Part shown: positions 51,688-62,559 of the stretch, in pieces
How the letters are laid out: each line of letters begins with the position of its first letter
How positions within the stretch are numbered: the first letter of the stretch is position 1
Assembly: GCA_029582265.1 (NCBI GenBank)
Contig: CM055819.1
Location: 43,099,048-43,163,047, forward strand
Length of the DNA: 64,000 nucleotides
Origin: Zoroaster sp. YZ-2022
Lineage: Eukaryota; Echinodermata; Asteroidea; Forcipulatida; Zoroasteridae
Reading direction: 5' to 3'
Notes under the pieces: model-generated
The model's database searches: none
What the model saw: only the letters and a program-made list of their open reading frames with translations
Told to the model about the DNA's origin: nothing
Position numbers and translations under genes: made by a program

Positions 51688-51927
51688 CTGAACACTTGAA
51701 GAATGCTTTTATCTCTTCGGGGTCCTCGCTCAAGATGATCTTGTCCAGATAGTTCAGCTTAACTTGGCGGTACTGAGACGCAGCATGAGACATCATCCCA
51801 CCGAGGCGTATGCTAGTGCACTTGCAGGGATCATCAGACGGTAAGACCCATTGGTGTGGCTTGTTAGATCTTGGGTCATACTCCGATTCAATGAAGCAAA
51901 CTTGATGAGAGGATACCAACAAAAAAC
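51688..51927 (-). CDS. Exon 2: end of signal peptide plus unassigned Cys-containing region
   Basis: Minus-strand exon of 240 nt (80 codons), phase 1 to 1. Acceptor is cattttgtag|GT and donor TCAG|gtaaga. It begins FLLVSSHQVC, completing the hydrophobic signal sequence from exon 1, then has WVLPSDDPCKCTSIRLGG, a charged region (YRQVKLNYLDKIILSEDPEE) and ends FFKCSG. It has four Cys in the spacing C, C-x-C, C. I recognise no named domain. It could splice in frame to the HYR exon at 37.5 kb, though undetected exons in the 14-kb intron are possible. Confidence 0.8.
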
Positions 51928-52323
51928 CTACAAAATGAAAACAGGTATTTATTATTGAACCGGTGGTGAGAAACTCTGATCGTGTTCACGAGAATGCTGG
52001 AGTCTAGGTGTAGGCACTGCTTAAGTAGCTGAGTGGAGAATACTGATTATACATTTTAAGCAATTTGAAACATAATTACTCAGTCAATGCGATGGTTTTT
52101 CAGTAGCGTAACCAAGTTTTACTTTTCAGTGTTGGCTTTTGCATGTCACAGCTTTTATCGAAATTAGAATTTATTTATTTATTTATAAAATTTGTACTTA
52201 GTGTTATTTATTTATTTATTTATTTTGGGGGATACGGGGTGGATATTGGGGGTTATCATAACAGTTGGGGAGTGTTCCCTTCCCCGTAGTTAAGACACTA
52301 AATAAAAAAACAATCATAATTAC

Positions 52324-52369
52324 CTGTTAATGTTGATAGCAGCAGTATGGCAAACGCTGCTCCATCCAT
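52324..52369 (-). CDS. Exon 1: start codon and signal peptide
   Basis: Minus strand. ATG at 52,369-52,367, MDGAAFAILLLSTLT then a split Gly codon, donor G|gtaatt, phase 1. Joined to exon 2 across a 396-bp intron it gives a strongly hydrophobic core (AFAILLLSTLT-G-FLLVSS) before SHQVC, a convincing secretory signal peptide. This marks the 5' end of the HYR-F5/8C gene. Together the nine exons found sum to 1,450 nt of coding sequence with consistent phases. Confidence 0.82.
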
Positions 52370-52424
52370 TTTCCGTGATGCACTCTACGAACTTGATTTA
52401 CTGTGGCGACTCATAATAGTGTAT

Positions 52425-52495
52425 ACGTTCTTATAGAATATAAATGCTGAATGCATCAGGTGAAGGATGACGTAGAGTATAAACAAGCCAATTAG
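52425..52495 (-). promoter_or_regulatory. Candidate core promoter of the HYR-F5/8C gene
   Basis: Read on the minus strand, ctaattggcttg (reverse CCAAT), tttatactc and ttctataagaacg (TATA-like) lie about 60-120 bp upstream of the start codon. Positional inference only. Confidence 0.35.
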
Positions 52496-52499
52496 GAGT

Positions 52500-52886
52500 C
52501 AATACCTCCAAGGTGAATAGGTGCACACATCATCTAGTGACACATCAAGCCTTGTCTATCCGAGAGGTCAAAATAATAATTATGTTCATTCCTTTCGTGG
52601 GCAAAACTCTCCTCCTCCTTCTTTAATAACACCTTGCCTAATAGAACAAGAAGCTCAAGCTTAAGTTCATGTATTATGTATTATGCGAATGATTATCCCC
52701 TAAGGCAGACAATAGTTGTCCATCAGTGACGGGTTATGTGTGACGGTATTTAATGGCCCCTTTCCTAGACCGTTTTGGCGTAGTTGGTGGGGAGGGGTCT
52801 TAGGGTATTGCTGAGAGAGGTGTAATGTGGTATTGTTTAGAGAGGCTTTCATATCTTTGGGGGTAGTTTTAAATGTTTTTAAATGT

Positions 52887-52930
<44 letters not shown>

Positions 52931-53055
52931 TTTGTTTGGAATTGGAGGGCTGTTACCTTGAATTGTTTTCACAACAATTTTTTTACGCATGATAGACGCA
53001 TGTACGCAATTTATCGCTACACAACAATTTAATATTAATGTATGTAGGCTATTTC
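52500..53055. other. Upstream region, (TTTA)n microsatellite
   Basis: No gene. A (TTTA)n run occupies about 52,886-52,929. Confidence 0.5.
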
Positions 53056-53059
53056 AGAA

Positions 53060-53490
53060 GTGTGTTCTGAGCGCTTTATGACTACCTCTTTTAATACGTT
53101 TTATAGGGTTGCAAGAGAAACCGTAGCTTGTTCCTCAAGATTCAGGGTAGGTCTACATAATTAGTTTGGATAATACATTTCAAGGGCCCCTACCTCTACT
53201 TTAAAACGTTGGGAAAGGACGTCTCCCTCCATTGGCTTTGATCGCTGAAGATGGGCGGGAAAATGAGGTGTTTGATTCTTGTTCCAGTGTCCGTAGGGTC
53301 TGCTGTCTTCCACCATTCAGGGTCACAAAATCTTTTCGACCCTGGACGTTCTGTGGTTCTCACGTTCTGAGCGCTTTAGTTATGAATATTTGTGATGTTG
53401 AAAGAAAACGGTAGCCATCTCCTCAATAGTCAGGATAGGCTATCATATTTAGTTATTTCTTAAATTTATTTATGTGCCATTGAAACGTGG
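53060..53490. repeat. ~300-bp spaced direct duplication
   Basis: gttctgagcgcttta...gagaaaaccgtagc...cctcaa-a-tcagg-taggct-cata-ttagtt near 53,063-53,170 recurs at 53,364-53,455. Confidence 0.6.
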
Positions 53491-53524
53491 GTGGGGGATT
53501 TTGTATACAGTCTCCACCGATCGG

Positions 53525-56500
53525 AAGTACTCATATACTCGGCTCGTACTCATAAAATGTTGTATCTTTGGAAATTGTTGTGCAACTGAACCTAGAAAAG
53601 CATATAAAAATAAGTACCAATATTGTGGCTGGCTCATTGACTATGCACCGACTGTAATGGTGTTATGTATTTTCTGAAACGCTGCTGTCCCGACTGTCTT
53701 TAATTAATAGAAATTCATATTTTGATGGATGCAATGGAATAAAAAGCGGGTAATTTATTCCTTGGTTCCTACTTATTTTTAACAGCATATGTATCCTTGA
53801 CAATGGGTTTCCTGGCAGAGTTATGAAAACCATGACAACGAAACAGCAACACCGCTGTTGAATAGGCCTATAATTATGTCTAAAACGAGGCCTGTTGCAC
53901 CATTGCTGTATCAATTGTGAGGTACAAGTTATGGCAGATATTAATATCGATATTATCACTTCGTTGCAAGCAGTGACGAATTTAGGATTTGGCAAATATA
54001 TGTAGATGCAGACTAAGGTCACATAGCCTCAACCACTTTTACACATTATATAATTATTTAGGGCATTTGTTTGAGTTGGTTAATTGATTTTGTTCCCTTG
54101 CATTTTAAATAACTAATAATATCATATGTTATATGTAAACACCTTCGAATTGTAATTACTATTTGTTGTGAATCCATCAGGTCTGAGACGAGTCGGTGCG
54201 GTCAATGGACGAGTTTGATACTGACCCAAAACAGACTAGTTGGTCATAACCCAGAGGGAGTCGGTCAACGGACGAGTTGACTGCACCTCTCGTTACACTA
54301 TAAGCACCTTTTGTTGAATTTCACGATGATGAATTTGGTGAAGCACTTTACTATAGACAAATTAGAACGCTTGGCACAGCTCAAAGCTAAACCAAAATTG
54401 CCCATAAAGATGGTGTCTATATGTATGTACACATATTAGTTTTATAAATTAAAAATCGGCTGTCCCCCATTTGGCTACGCTACTGGTGGTTCCCCTTCCC
54501 TGAAAAATCGACGCCAATGCGTCACACAATGTAAAATCTGCCAATTTTACGGTCATCGACAACCTGTCTTTGAACGCATAAGTATGCGTTACGAACGGTG
54601 TAGGGTCACCTCGTCTAATTGACAAACTCGTCCGTTGAGTTCACTCAATCAAGACCAACTCGTCCGTTAAACGAATAGTCTGTTGACAGACTCGTCCGCC
54701 GACAGACTTAACCGCTAACTATATTCGTGAGCCTAAAATAAACGGTCAAGAAAAAAAATGTTTTAAGTTGCTAGACGACCTGCAGCCGATGTTTGAGATT
54801 CACAGTACTTTTGACAACAAATTCCGAAATTTTCAGTTCTTTTTCATTGGAACATTAGTAGGCCTATATTTTAATTTTAATACTAGATAATATCATGCAT
54901 TAAAATTACGGCGTTTTAACACTATATGGTAAATTATTGCCCGTGCATGAATGAAACTGTTTCTCAAGCAAATCTTGCACAGGAACAACGTTTAATAATG
55001 ATATAAATAACGGGAATGTCATTCTTAAAGATATAGCGCCCGTGTTTGGTCTGGTTTGACGGTAGAAATAGATTTACATGTTGAATTGCTGTTCTTGGGT
55101 TACGGAACTTATAAACTTTCAGACATTGAACGAAAAACCAGTAAAATAACAACTTAATTAAATTAATAAAATGCTGGCCCACTGTTGTAATCCTCTCAGC
55201 TTGCAAGAGGGCGTATGCAGTCTTCCGATTGACCAACGTCTCTTGAGCCAAACACGGGCGATATATTTTTAAGCCTTCAAACAAGATTTATAAAAAAAAA
55301 ATATATATATATATATCCACATACCCGAATGAAACTTGGAAAATGTATGTGTACATACATACAGTGCCCAGCAGATACCATCTAATATGGGCAACGTTGG
55401 TTTGGCTTTGAGCTTCGCCAAGCGTTCTAATTTGTTTACAGTAAAGTGCTTCATCAACCAGTGATGCGTGGAATTCGACAAAAGGCCTGTGCCCCCACGT
55501 AGTGCTCACGTATAGTACGAGGTGCAGTCAACTCGTCAGTGATTCACCTCTGGGTGCACCCACTAAATAGTGCACCGAGCTGTTTATCATAAAGTGTATA
55601 CCCTAATTTTTTTCTGAAAAACAACGATTTGAGGCTCATTCATTCGATGGATTGTGTAAAAATGGACCACTATCATAACCTGGGTGGGGGTCCTTGGCTT
55701 CCAACTTTGAGTATTTTGGACACACTAGGCCCTGAAAAAGTGGTCCTAATTTGATTTCAAGCGTAAGGCCTTTTCCAAAATGGCTGCTTTACAGTGTGGA
55801 CGTTTTCACTACTGTAGAGGGTGGTTTTCATTGGGATGAGAATTACTCCCTGGAAACCTGGACTTTAGACAGTAAATAGAGAAGAAAATAAAAGGTTATA
55901 TATTGATCAATATTTTTTCTTTTGGTTATAAAAACTGTGGGACTTCTAAGTATTTTTTTTACTGATTTTTGAATATTTTGTATTTAGCACTGTTCACTAT
56001 GGGAGTTTATTTAGTGGGGTGCACCCCTCTGGGTTATGACCAACCAGTCCGTTGAACCAACTCGACCGTTTCGGGCCAGTATCTTGACTCGTCTCATATC
56101 TGATGGATTCAGAAAAAAAAGTAATTGCAATTCGGAGATGTTTACATGTAACATATGGTATAATTAGTTATTTAGAAAGCAAGGGAACACAATCCATTAA
56201 CCAACTCGAAACAAATAATTATATGATGTGTAAAAGAGATTGAGGCTATGTGACCTTGGTCTGCATCCACATATATTTGCCAAATGTGAATTGGTCACTG
56301 CTTGCTTGACAAGAAAACCATGAAGTGAAAATACCGGAAATAAATATCTGCCTTAACCTGGAGCCCACAATTGATGCAGCAACGGTGTAAACAGGCATCG
56401 TTTTAGATATAATTATAGACCTATTCAATATCGGTGTTGCCGTTTCGTTGTCATGGTTTCATAACACTGCCTGGAAGCCCACTATCAACGATGCATATGC

Positions 56501-56820
56501 TGTGAAATATATGTATGAACCAAGCAATAAATTACCCGCTTGTTATGCCATTGAATCCATCAAAATATGAATTCCTAATTAAAGACAGTCGGGTCCGGAG
56601 CGTTTCAGAACACATAGCACCACCAATATAGTCAGTATATATAGCTTCTGAGCCAGCCACAATATTGGCACTCATCCGAGGACCTTATTGTTATAAGCTT
56701 GTCAAAGTTCAGTTGCAAAAAAAATAAAATAATCCATGATAGACAGACTTGTAGTAGAGAACTTTGAGTCATGAGTACAAATACCAGGATACGAGTACTT
56801 TGTTCTGAGTACGAGTACTT
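53525..56820. repeat. 3.3-kb imperfect palindrome (large inverted repeat)
   Basis: Arm 1 (about 53,525-54,436) matches the reverse complement of arm 2 (about 55,335-56,820). Matched points include cattttgatggatgcaatgg / ccattgaatccatcaaaatatg, aaaccatgacaacgaaac / gtttcgttgtcatggttt, tgcagactaaggtcacatag / ctatgtgaccttggtctgca, and aaattagaacgcttggc / gccaagcgttctaatttg. Arm 2 is longer because it carries a 475-bp insertion. The spacer is about 900 bp. Divergence is moderate. No transposase frame seen; possibly a foldback element or inverted duplication. Confidence 0.85.
55552..56026. mobile_element. 475-bp MITE with CTCT target duplication
   Basis: Termini are GGGTGCACCCACTAAATA on the left and, read inward from the right, GGGTGCACCCCACTAAATAA. 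CTCT flanks it on both sides (55,548-55,551; 56,027-56,030). The opposite palindrome arm near 54,245-54,262 holds the unoccupied site (cataacccagaggg, i.e. ccctctgggttatg). No coding frame. Confidence 0.88.
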
Positions 56821-57038
56821 TGCCATTAGTAAAATTTCGAGTACATATACATTAATATTTGTGTAACGATAAAATGCTTGCAAGCGTCTATCATGTCAGG
56901 AACATCCTTTATGACATGGTTGTAGGGTTATCTCATACGTTTACCGAGTCTTCCGTCACTCGTCTGTTGACCAATTTGTCTTTTAGCTGACACCAACTCT
57001 GGTGTTGATGCCTGCCACTACTCCCCGCCTTCCCCCCG

Positions 57039-57090
57039 TCAGTCAGTCAGTCAGTCAGTCAGTCAGTCAGTCAGTCAGTCAATCAATCAA
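57039..57090. repeat. (CAGT)n microsatellite
   Basis: About ten cagt units followed by caat units. Confidence 0.93.
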
Positions 57091-57318
57091 GGCTAAAATG
57101 TCAAGACATACCCTTAAAGATCGGGGTGCAATCAGAGCAGTGGGGGTAATTTGTTGTAATAGGTGGGGGCGGTAAAAATTAACAATTCCAGTGAGGCATA
57201 TTGAAGACATTTACCTTAATTAATCTGTTATCACGGGTAATTAAAGTAACCTTAACTATTATTTGGGAACTATTCCCAGCAAGTGCTGCTAGGCACAACT
57301 GTGCGTGTGTGTGAGTAT

Positions 57319-57509
57319 GTCTAAGGTGTAAACCAAGGACTTATAACAACAGGCAACAATGGGTCCTCGGTTGGCGGTTATTGTTAGCAAATGTCCTCGG
57401 TTGAAAAACGTGTACAAATCTAATGGGAGAAGCCTGTTGTTGGAGAAGTCCAACAACAAAGAGAACAAAAGAGGGGAACAATAGGAGGTCCTCAGTTTAC
57501 ACCTTAGAC
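57319..57509. mobile_element. Small hairpin element between (GT)n runs
   Basis: Inverted termini gtctaaggtgtaaaccaagg (57,319 on) and, from the right, gtctaaggtgtaaactgagg (57,509 backwards), with a nested pair aacaacaggc / gcctgttgtt. (GT)n lies just outside both ends. Similar text (agagaacaaaagaggg) occurs next to the (TG)n at 63.9 kb. Confidence 0.65.
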
Positions 57510-57839
57510 AAGATTGTGTGTGTGTGTGTGTGTGTGAACGTACACACCATTCGTTGTGGGGTCCAAAACACAATAGAACAATTGGACCCCACAAGGTAAC
57601 TATAGAAAATCTTGTACCCCACAGGAGAATTATAAGGAAAAGGGATAATAGAACGAACAAAGGAATACCCAACAAATCAATGTGCGTGAGGGTGTGTGTG
57701 TGTGTGTGGGTGATGGTATGGACCACCCCTCTGTGGTTTTCAGCCTCATGCTCTATCATTGCTGTACTTGATCACAAATATATTACATAGCATATTCATG
57801 TCTTAAACTAGCTTTTGATCTTTACCACGTAAAAGTCAT

Positions 57840-58099
57840 GCAGTACAAAGCATTGCTTCAATGGCATGTTACACATGTAGTTTTCTGTAAGAACTCATGC
57901 ATCAATAACAATGGTATTGATGGCTGTTTCATAATAAGAAAAGAATATTCAAAGAGCAACATGCAACATGCATGTCCATTGTTTTAGAAGGGTAGAGCAA
58001 GAGTTTAATATGGAATTGGTCCTCTATTATTCTCCATAACTGAGTTCTTACAGAAAACTACATGTGTAACATGTCATTGAAGCAATGCTTTTGTACTGC
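57840..58099. mobile_element. 260-bp foldback element
   Basis: Arms of about 58 bp (57,840-57,897 and 58,041-58,099) are reverse complements with few differences, e.g. gttacacatgtagttttctg / cagaaaactacatgtgtaac, around a 143-bp unrelated loop. Confidence 0.85.
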
Positions 58100-58380
58100 A
58101 ACTTGTTTTTCAGCTGAATTTTCATTCAAATCACTGTCAATTGTGCACGCATGATTGAATTTCAACCATTTCATTACGAGCTGTGTAGAACATGTCATTC
58201 TGTCATTTGCTTTTTGAATTTTTAAAATTCATGCAATACTTGTTGAGATATTCTAAAAAATATTAGGGGGAACTTAGAAGTTGTGATGGGTGTATATAGG
58301 TACCTGTGAGAATGGAGGTTGATATTGATATTTATAGATTGGTGAAATTCTTGCGTCGGGAGATAAACAATTTATTTAAT

Positions 58381-58566
58381 TTTGCCCTAGACTGACGTGT
58401 GTATAGCACTGTATGCTCAGTGCTTTCCGAGTGTCTGTGAAAAAAATACACAGGCGACTCGGGCGGGATTCAAACCCACGACCTCCTGCTTACTAGTGCA
58501 GTTTTTTCACAGACACTCGGAAAGCACTGAGCATACAGTGCTATACACACGTCGGTGTAGGGCAAA
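58381..58566. repeat. Near-perfect hairpin with tRNA B-box-like loop
   Basis: Arms of about 66 bp (58,381-58,446; 58,501-58,566), e.g. tgtatagcactgtatgctca / tgagcatacagtgctataca, differ only at the outer edge. The 54-bp loop contains gcgggattcaaaccc, a reversed Pol III box B. Text just after, to (ATT)n near 58,737, looks like a SINE tail. A decayed copy lies at 58,870-58,995. Confidence 0.85.
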
Positions 58567-58869
58567 ATTAAATCAATTGATATTGATATTGTGATTGAAA
58601 AAACTTCCGATGCGCTACGATAGCTCGGGCCTGTATACCCTCCCAGGGAGGTGAGAAAGTTTAAGGATTGATATTAGACCAATGACCAGAGATAATAATG
58701 TAATCCTTTGGCAATTTGGCGCACTATAAATCTAGTTATTATTATTATTTCCCAAACCAACGGTCGACGAAATTGAGGATTGTTCACCAAAACACAATAT
58801 CTCTAATGAACACAATTAAACCTTATTGATGGAATTCCTGCGCCAGGGATACTGAACAATAGATTTGAT

Positions 58870-58998
58870 TTACCGACGTATATATTATAGAGCACTATAT
58901 CAAGCAAAGAAAACAACAGGCGATGGTAAAGTTATTTCCCGATACTCGAAAGCACTGAGTATACAATGTATTATATATTCATCGGTGAAGGGCAAACA
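58870..58998. repeat. Decayed copy of the 58.4-kb hairpin
   Basis: accgacgtatatattatagagcac on one side and ctcgaaagcactgagtatac, cggtgaagggcaaa on the other match the hairpin arms with several changes and a shorter centre. Confidence 0.6.
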
Positions 58999-59484
58999 TC
59001 AAATCATCTAGAGATCGGCATTTACCATCTCGTTTTATTGTGGTCTTATAGTTTTCTTTAGATTTCTCTACCGATTTGGTAGAGAAATGTGAATTCGTAT
59101 TAAATGCATTATTAGTCTTGATTTCGACCAATAAGAAAACAAAACCTAAAATTGCACACGGTGATTGGTCTACACAAATTTGTATATTTTACCATTCAAA
59201 ATAAATGAACAATTGATTGGCACATAGAACTGGTAAGCGCCCTTAATATAATACTAACTCTATATGTCAATCAATTATTATTCATTTACAAATAAAATCA
59301 TCCGTAGAAGATTTTAGGTCATTATTAATTTTTAAAATACTATCAACTGGATTTAAAGTGGGGATATAACTTCAAACTTATAGAAACAATGTGACAGACG
59401 AAAATTATGGTGCAGATTTATTTTATTCGTAATAACTATTGTACACCATTGGTAAAATGTCTGTAAATGCATTCGTACTTCATA

Positions 59485-59725
59485 AGAATCAAGAGAGATG
59501 TGTATCATGAGAGATGTGTATCAAGAGAGATGTGTATCAAGAGAGATGTGTATCAAGAGAGATGTGTATCAAGAGAGATGTGTATCAAGAGAGATGTGTA
59601 TCAAGAGAGATGTGTATCAAGAGAGATGTGTATCAAGAGAGATGTGTATCAAGAGAGATGTGTATCAAGAGAGATGTGTATCAAGAGAGATGTGTATCAA
59701 GAGAGATGTGTATCAAGAGAGACTT
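59485..59725. repeat. 16-bp minisatellite
   Basis: About 15 copies of gagagatgtgtatcaa, nearly perfect. Because 16 is one more than a multiple of three, all three plus frames stay open and give the same 16-residue cycle. These frames are artefacts. Confidence 0.95.
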
Positions 59726-59739
59726 ACAGAAACCAACCT

Positions 59740-60420
59740 GTGAAAGTTTCACCTCATTTCATTTTATCAATCACGAGGAAAATACATTCGGATTTGTTGA
59801 CACTCATCTACGGAAAATAGGAGTGGATCACATCCAATTTCTGCTCATTTCATTGTGTCATTCTCGAGAAAATAGTGAAAATACACATGGATTTGTTGAC
59901 ACTCATTCTACAGAAAATAGGAGTGAATCACATCCAATTTCTGCTCATCTCATTGTGTCATACCTGAGAAAATAGTTAAAATGCATATGGATTTGTTGAC
60001 ACTCATTCTACGGAACATGGGATTGGATCACATCCAATTTCAGCTCATTTTATTGTGTCATACCTGAGAAAATAGTTAAAATGCATATGGATTTGTTGAC
60101 ACTCATTCTACGGAATATGGGATTGGATCACATCCAATTTCAGCTCATTTCATTGTGTCATTCTCGAGAAAATAGTGAAAATACACATGGATTTGTTGAC
60201 ACTCATTCTACAGAAAATAGGAGTGAATCACATCCAATTTATTTTGTCATACCTGTGAAAAAAGTTAAAATGCATATGGATTTGTTGACACTCATTCTAC
60301 GGAAAATGGGATTGGATCACATCCAACTTCAGCTCATTTCATTGTGTCATACTTGAGAAAAATAGTGAAAATACATTTGTTGGCACTTATTCAAATGTGG
60401 AAAACTGATCACATCCGTGA
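59740..60420. repeat. ~100-bp tandem repeat, seven copies
   Basis: gatttgttgacactcat or a variant begins at 59,791, 59,890, 59,991, 60,091, 60,191, 60,280 and 60,374. Each unit has cggaa-at, gga-t-gatcacatccaatt and cattgtgtcat-c-t-gagaaaatagt. The unit resembles intron text beside the HYR exons (tttcattt...acgaggaaa...gcatt). Confidence 0.88.
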
Positions 60421-60620
60421 TCCATTTCAAATTTCAGTTTTGTTTTTAAATGACGGCATGTCTGATGGAATAATGCCTTAGGATGTTGTTGGTACAATTA
60501 CTATCTTCACATCAAGTTCGTTGTTAGATTATCGATTAATTTTGTAATCGGGATTATTACCAAAGGTGTACACTCTTTTTATAGTAAAATCAACACATAT
60601 TCATTGTAAAGTATGTTACT
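60421..60620. repeat. HYR-flank-like segment without HYR exon
   Basis: ataatgccttaggatgttg-ttggtac and attaccaaaggtgtacactc follow the order seen beside HYR exons at 20.5, 22.1 and 38.2 kb. No HYR coding text follows. Confidence 0.5.
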
Positions 60621-60815
60621 AGCGAAGGGGTTACACATACTAATGGGTTGGCGCAATGTTTACAATGAGAGCAAGTGAATAGTGAAGGGGCACCTTCCTT
60701 GAAAAAAATTAAACAATCCCCATCGCTCTTCATATTATAGGCTGTGCTTGCTCTATGTTTGTATTTTTTTATACTTTACCCAAGCACCAAGGTGTCTGCA
60801 AGGTTCGCAATTATA

Positions 60816-61053
60816 CACTGTAAAAAAAAAAACTGTAAAATTACAAGATTTGTTTCCTTTAAAATTACAGCTTGACACCGTATTTCTGGTTTGACGAAGT
60901 TTTGTATGTAAATAAACTCCGTACTTACTATTGATAAACAATACGCCGTTTATTTACGTATTTTTGTATTTTATTTAACTGTAAATTTATATTGTCAAGC
61001 TGTAATTTTACAGGAATTGTTTTGGTAATTTTACAGGATTTTTTTTTACAGTG
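60816..61053. mobile_element. TA-flanked MITE (238 bp)
   Basis: Termini CACTGTAAAAAAA and, from the right, CACTGTAAAAAAAA, continuing through ctgtaaaattac / gtaattttacag and acagcttgacac / tgtcaagctgt. TA at both sides (60,814-60,815; 61,054-61,055) suggests Tc1/mariner mobilisation. No coding frame. Confidence 0.85.
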
Positions 61054-61099
61054 TAGTTGTTAACTATAGTAATAACTAGATAATACACTTGTTGGGACA

Positions 61100-61520
61100 T
61101 GGTCGGTGATCTTATTACTCATTTACTCTCCCTTCTTATTATGTATCGTGTACGCATTGCTAGCGTTTCAAAAAGTTTACGGGAAATACACAATTGATTT
61201 TATGCACAAACCTATGAGGCATTGGACAGATCTATTCGGTTTAACAGCAAAAATAGGGTTGAAACACTTTATTGGGGCTTGACATGATCCCCATGTCGGA
61301 TGAAAAAAGGAACCAACTTCCTGGGATAAGACTTAATTATAATTTAACCAAGGTTGTCCTTCAGGCCAAACAAAACAGTCTCCGGTTTTTGTTTTTCGCG
61401 AGCGTCGGCATTTTCAGTTTTTTTCTGGTGTATATAACGGTTCTAAACATCTATATTACTATTTCACTGTTGGCATGCAAAAAACTTTACAATGTTAACA
61501 AGACGTCCATTATAATCGTA
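61100..61520. other. No recognised gene
   Basis: A plus frame at 61,272-61,556 contains a hydrophobic stretch (FLFFASVGIFSFFLVYITVL), but nothing else supports a gene: no family match, no splice context, and it runs into repeats. Confidence 0.35.
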
Positions 61521-62045
61521 CAAAACTACAACACAATCAATTCAAGTAATATTTGAATAAGTATCAAGATTACATGAAAATTAAATAGCTGTATAATATG
61601 AATTAACTGACATAAGCAAGCTATATTGTTTTCTTCTCTAAAGTACAACACCACAACACAATAATTTTAACTAATTAAGGGTCAAGATTGGATGCAAATG
61701 AAATAACCGTATGGTTGAACTAAAATAAACAAGCTATATTTGTTTATAAATTTATAACTTACGGTAATTGTTAACAAATAAGTTTGCCCAAATCTTTACA
61801 ATTTTTACAAGATGTTCATCATGTTAATTTGAACCACGAAACAATCATTTGAACAAATTAAAAATCAATATCAGGTTAAAATGAAATATCCGTATGATTG
61901 AACTGAAATATACATGCTATATTTGTTTTTATAACGTTCATTGAACATTTTTGAACAACACAACGACACAATCATTTTAACTAATTATATCAAGATCGAA
62001 TGAAAATCAATTAATCATACGATTGAACTAAAATAAACAATTGTT
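61520..62045. repeat. Degenerate tandem repeat (~120-190 bp units)
   Basis: acacaatcattttaacta, tcaagat-g-atgaaaat, gattgaactaaaataaaca and gctatatttgttt recur about four times. Confidence 0.65.
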
Positions 62046-62454
62046 CGGTAAAATGTCTAATGTATCCGTAACTTTGTTAACTTTTGCAAATGTGTTTTGA
62101 TTGTGTCGTTAACGAGAAAATAGTGACAAATTATCCTTATTTTTTGTTTAAATTATAATGTGAAACTTACGTTTGAGAACGAAAATTCAGTTCTAAAATT
62201 GTTTTACTACAATGATAGCACCTCAGACAGAAATATTTCAATTGAGGTTTTATTTACCGTCATCAACACCAGGTTGGGCAGAAGGTGTCTTTATCACCCA
62301 AATGATTCCCAATTGGGGCTCATTGGTATGCTCATTAAGAGAATAGGGTTTCAGACAGAATAATATTATCTTCCAATCTGGATACAATAGTTGACATCGA
62401 CTCTGTGAGTCCAAGAAAGTTATAATTATGTACCGTGTGATCAATAGTGATTTC

Positions 62455-62555
62455 AGAGCATACTGATCGAAACGTCGAGTTGTACCCCCAGTTCTTTTCA
62501 GAACTAATTACTACTCAATTGAGATTCCACATGGTGTCACCGCAATTAGTCTTAC
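62455..62555. repeat. Second copy of the histone-like stem-loop repeat
   Basis: AGTTCTTTTCAGAACT at 62,490-62,505 is followed by ctactcaattgagattcc and acatggtgtcaccgcaa, matching the end of the insert at 35.9-36.2 kb (ggttcttttcagaacc, cacatggtgttaccgcaa). Preceded by cgaaacgtcgagttgtac. Confidence 0.6.
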
Positions 62556-62559
62556 TTAA

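Noticed and set aside
59467..59975. MCIKRDVYQERCVSRE repeat protein
   Set aside because: Produced in every plus frame by the 16-bp minisatellite, with no start context or domain support.
59740..60420. CRISPR-like array (regular 100-bp spacing)
   Set aside because: The whole unit is repeated, with no alternation of constant repeats and unique spacers, and the DNA is eukaryotic.
61272..61556. Small membrane protein
   Set aside because: One hydrophobic stretch only; the frame runs into degenerate tandem repeat and nothing else supports a gene.
62455..62490. Hammerhead ribozyme (ctgat, cgaaac, gtc)
   Set aside because: Fragments of the core are present, but stem II and the complete CTGATGA are missing, so no fold can be supported.
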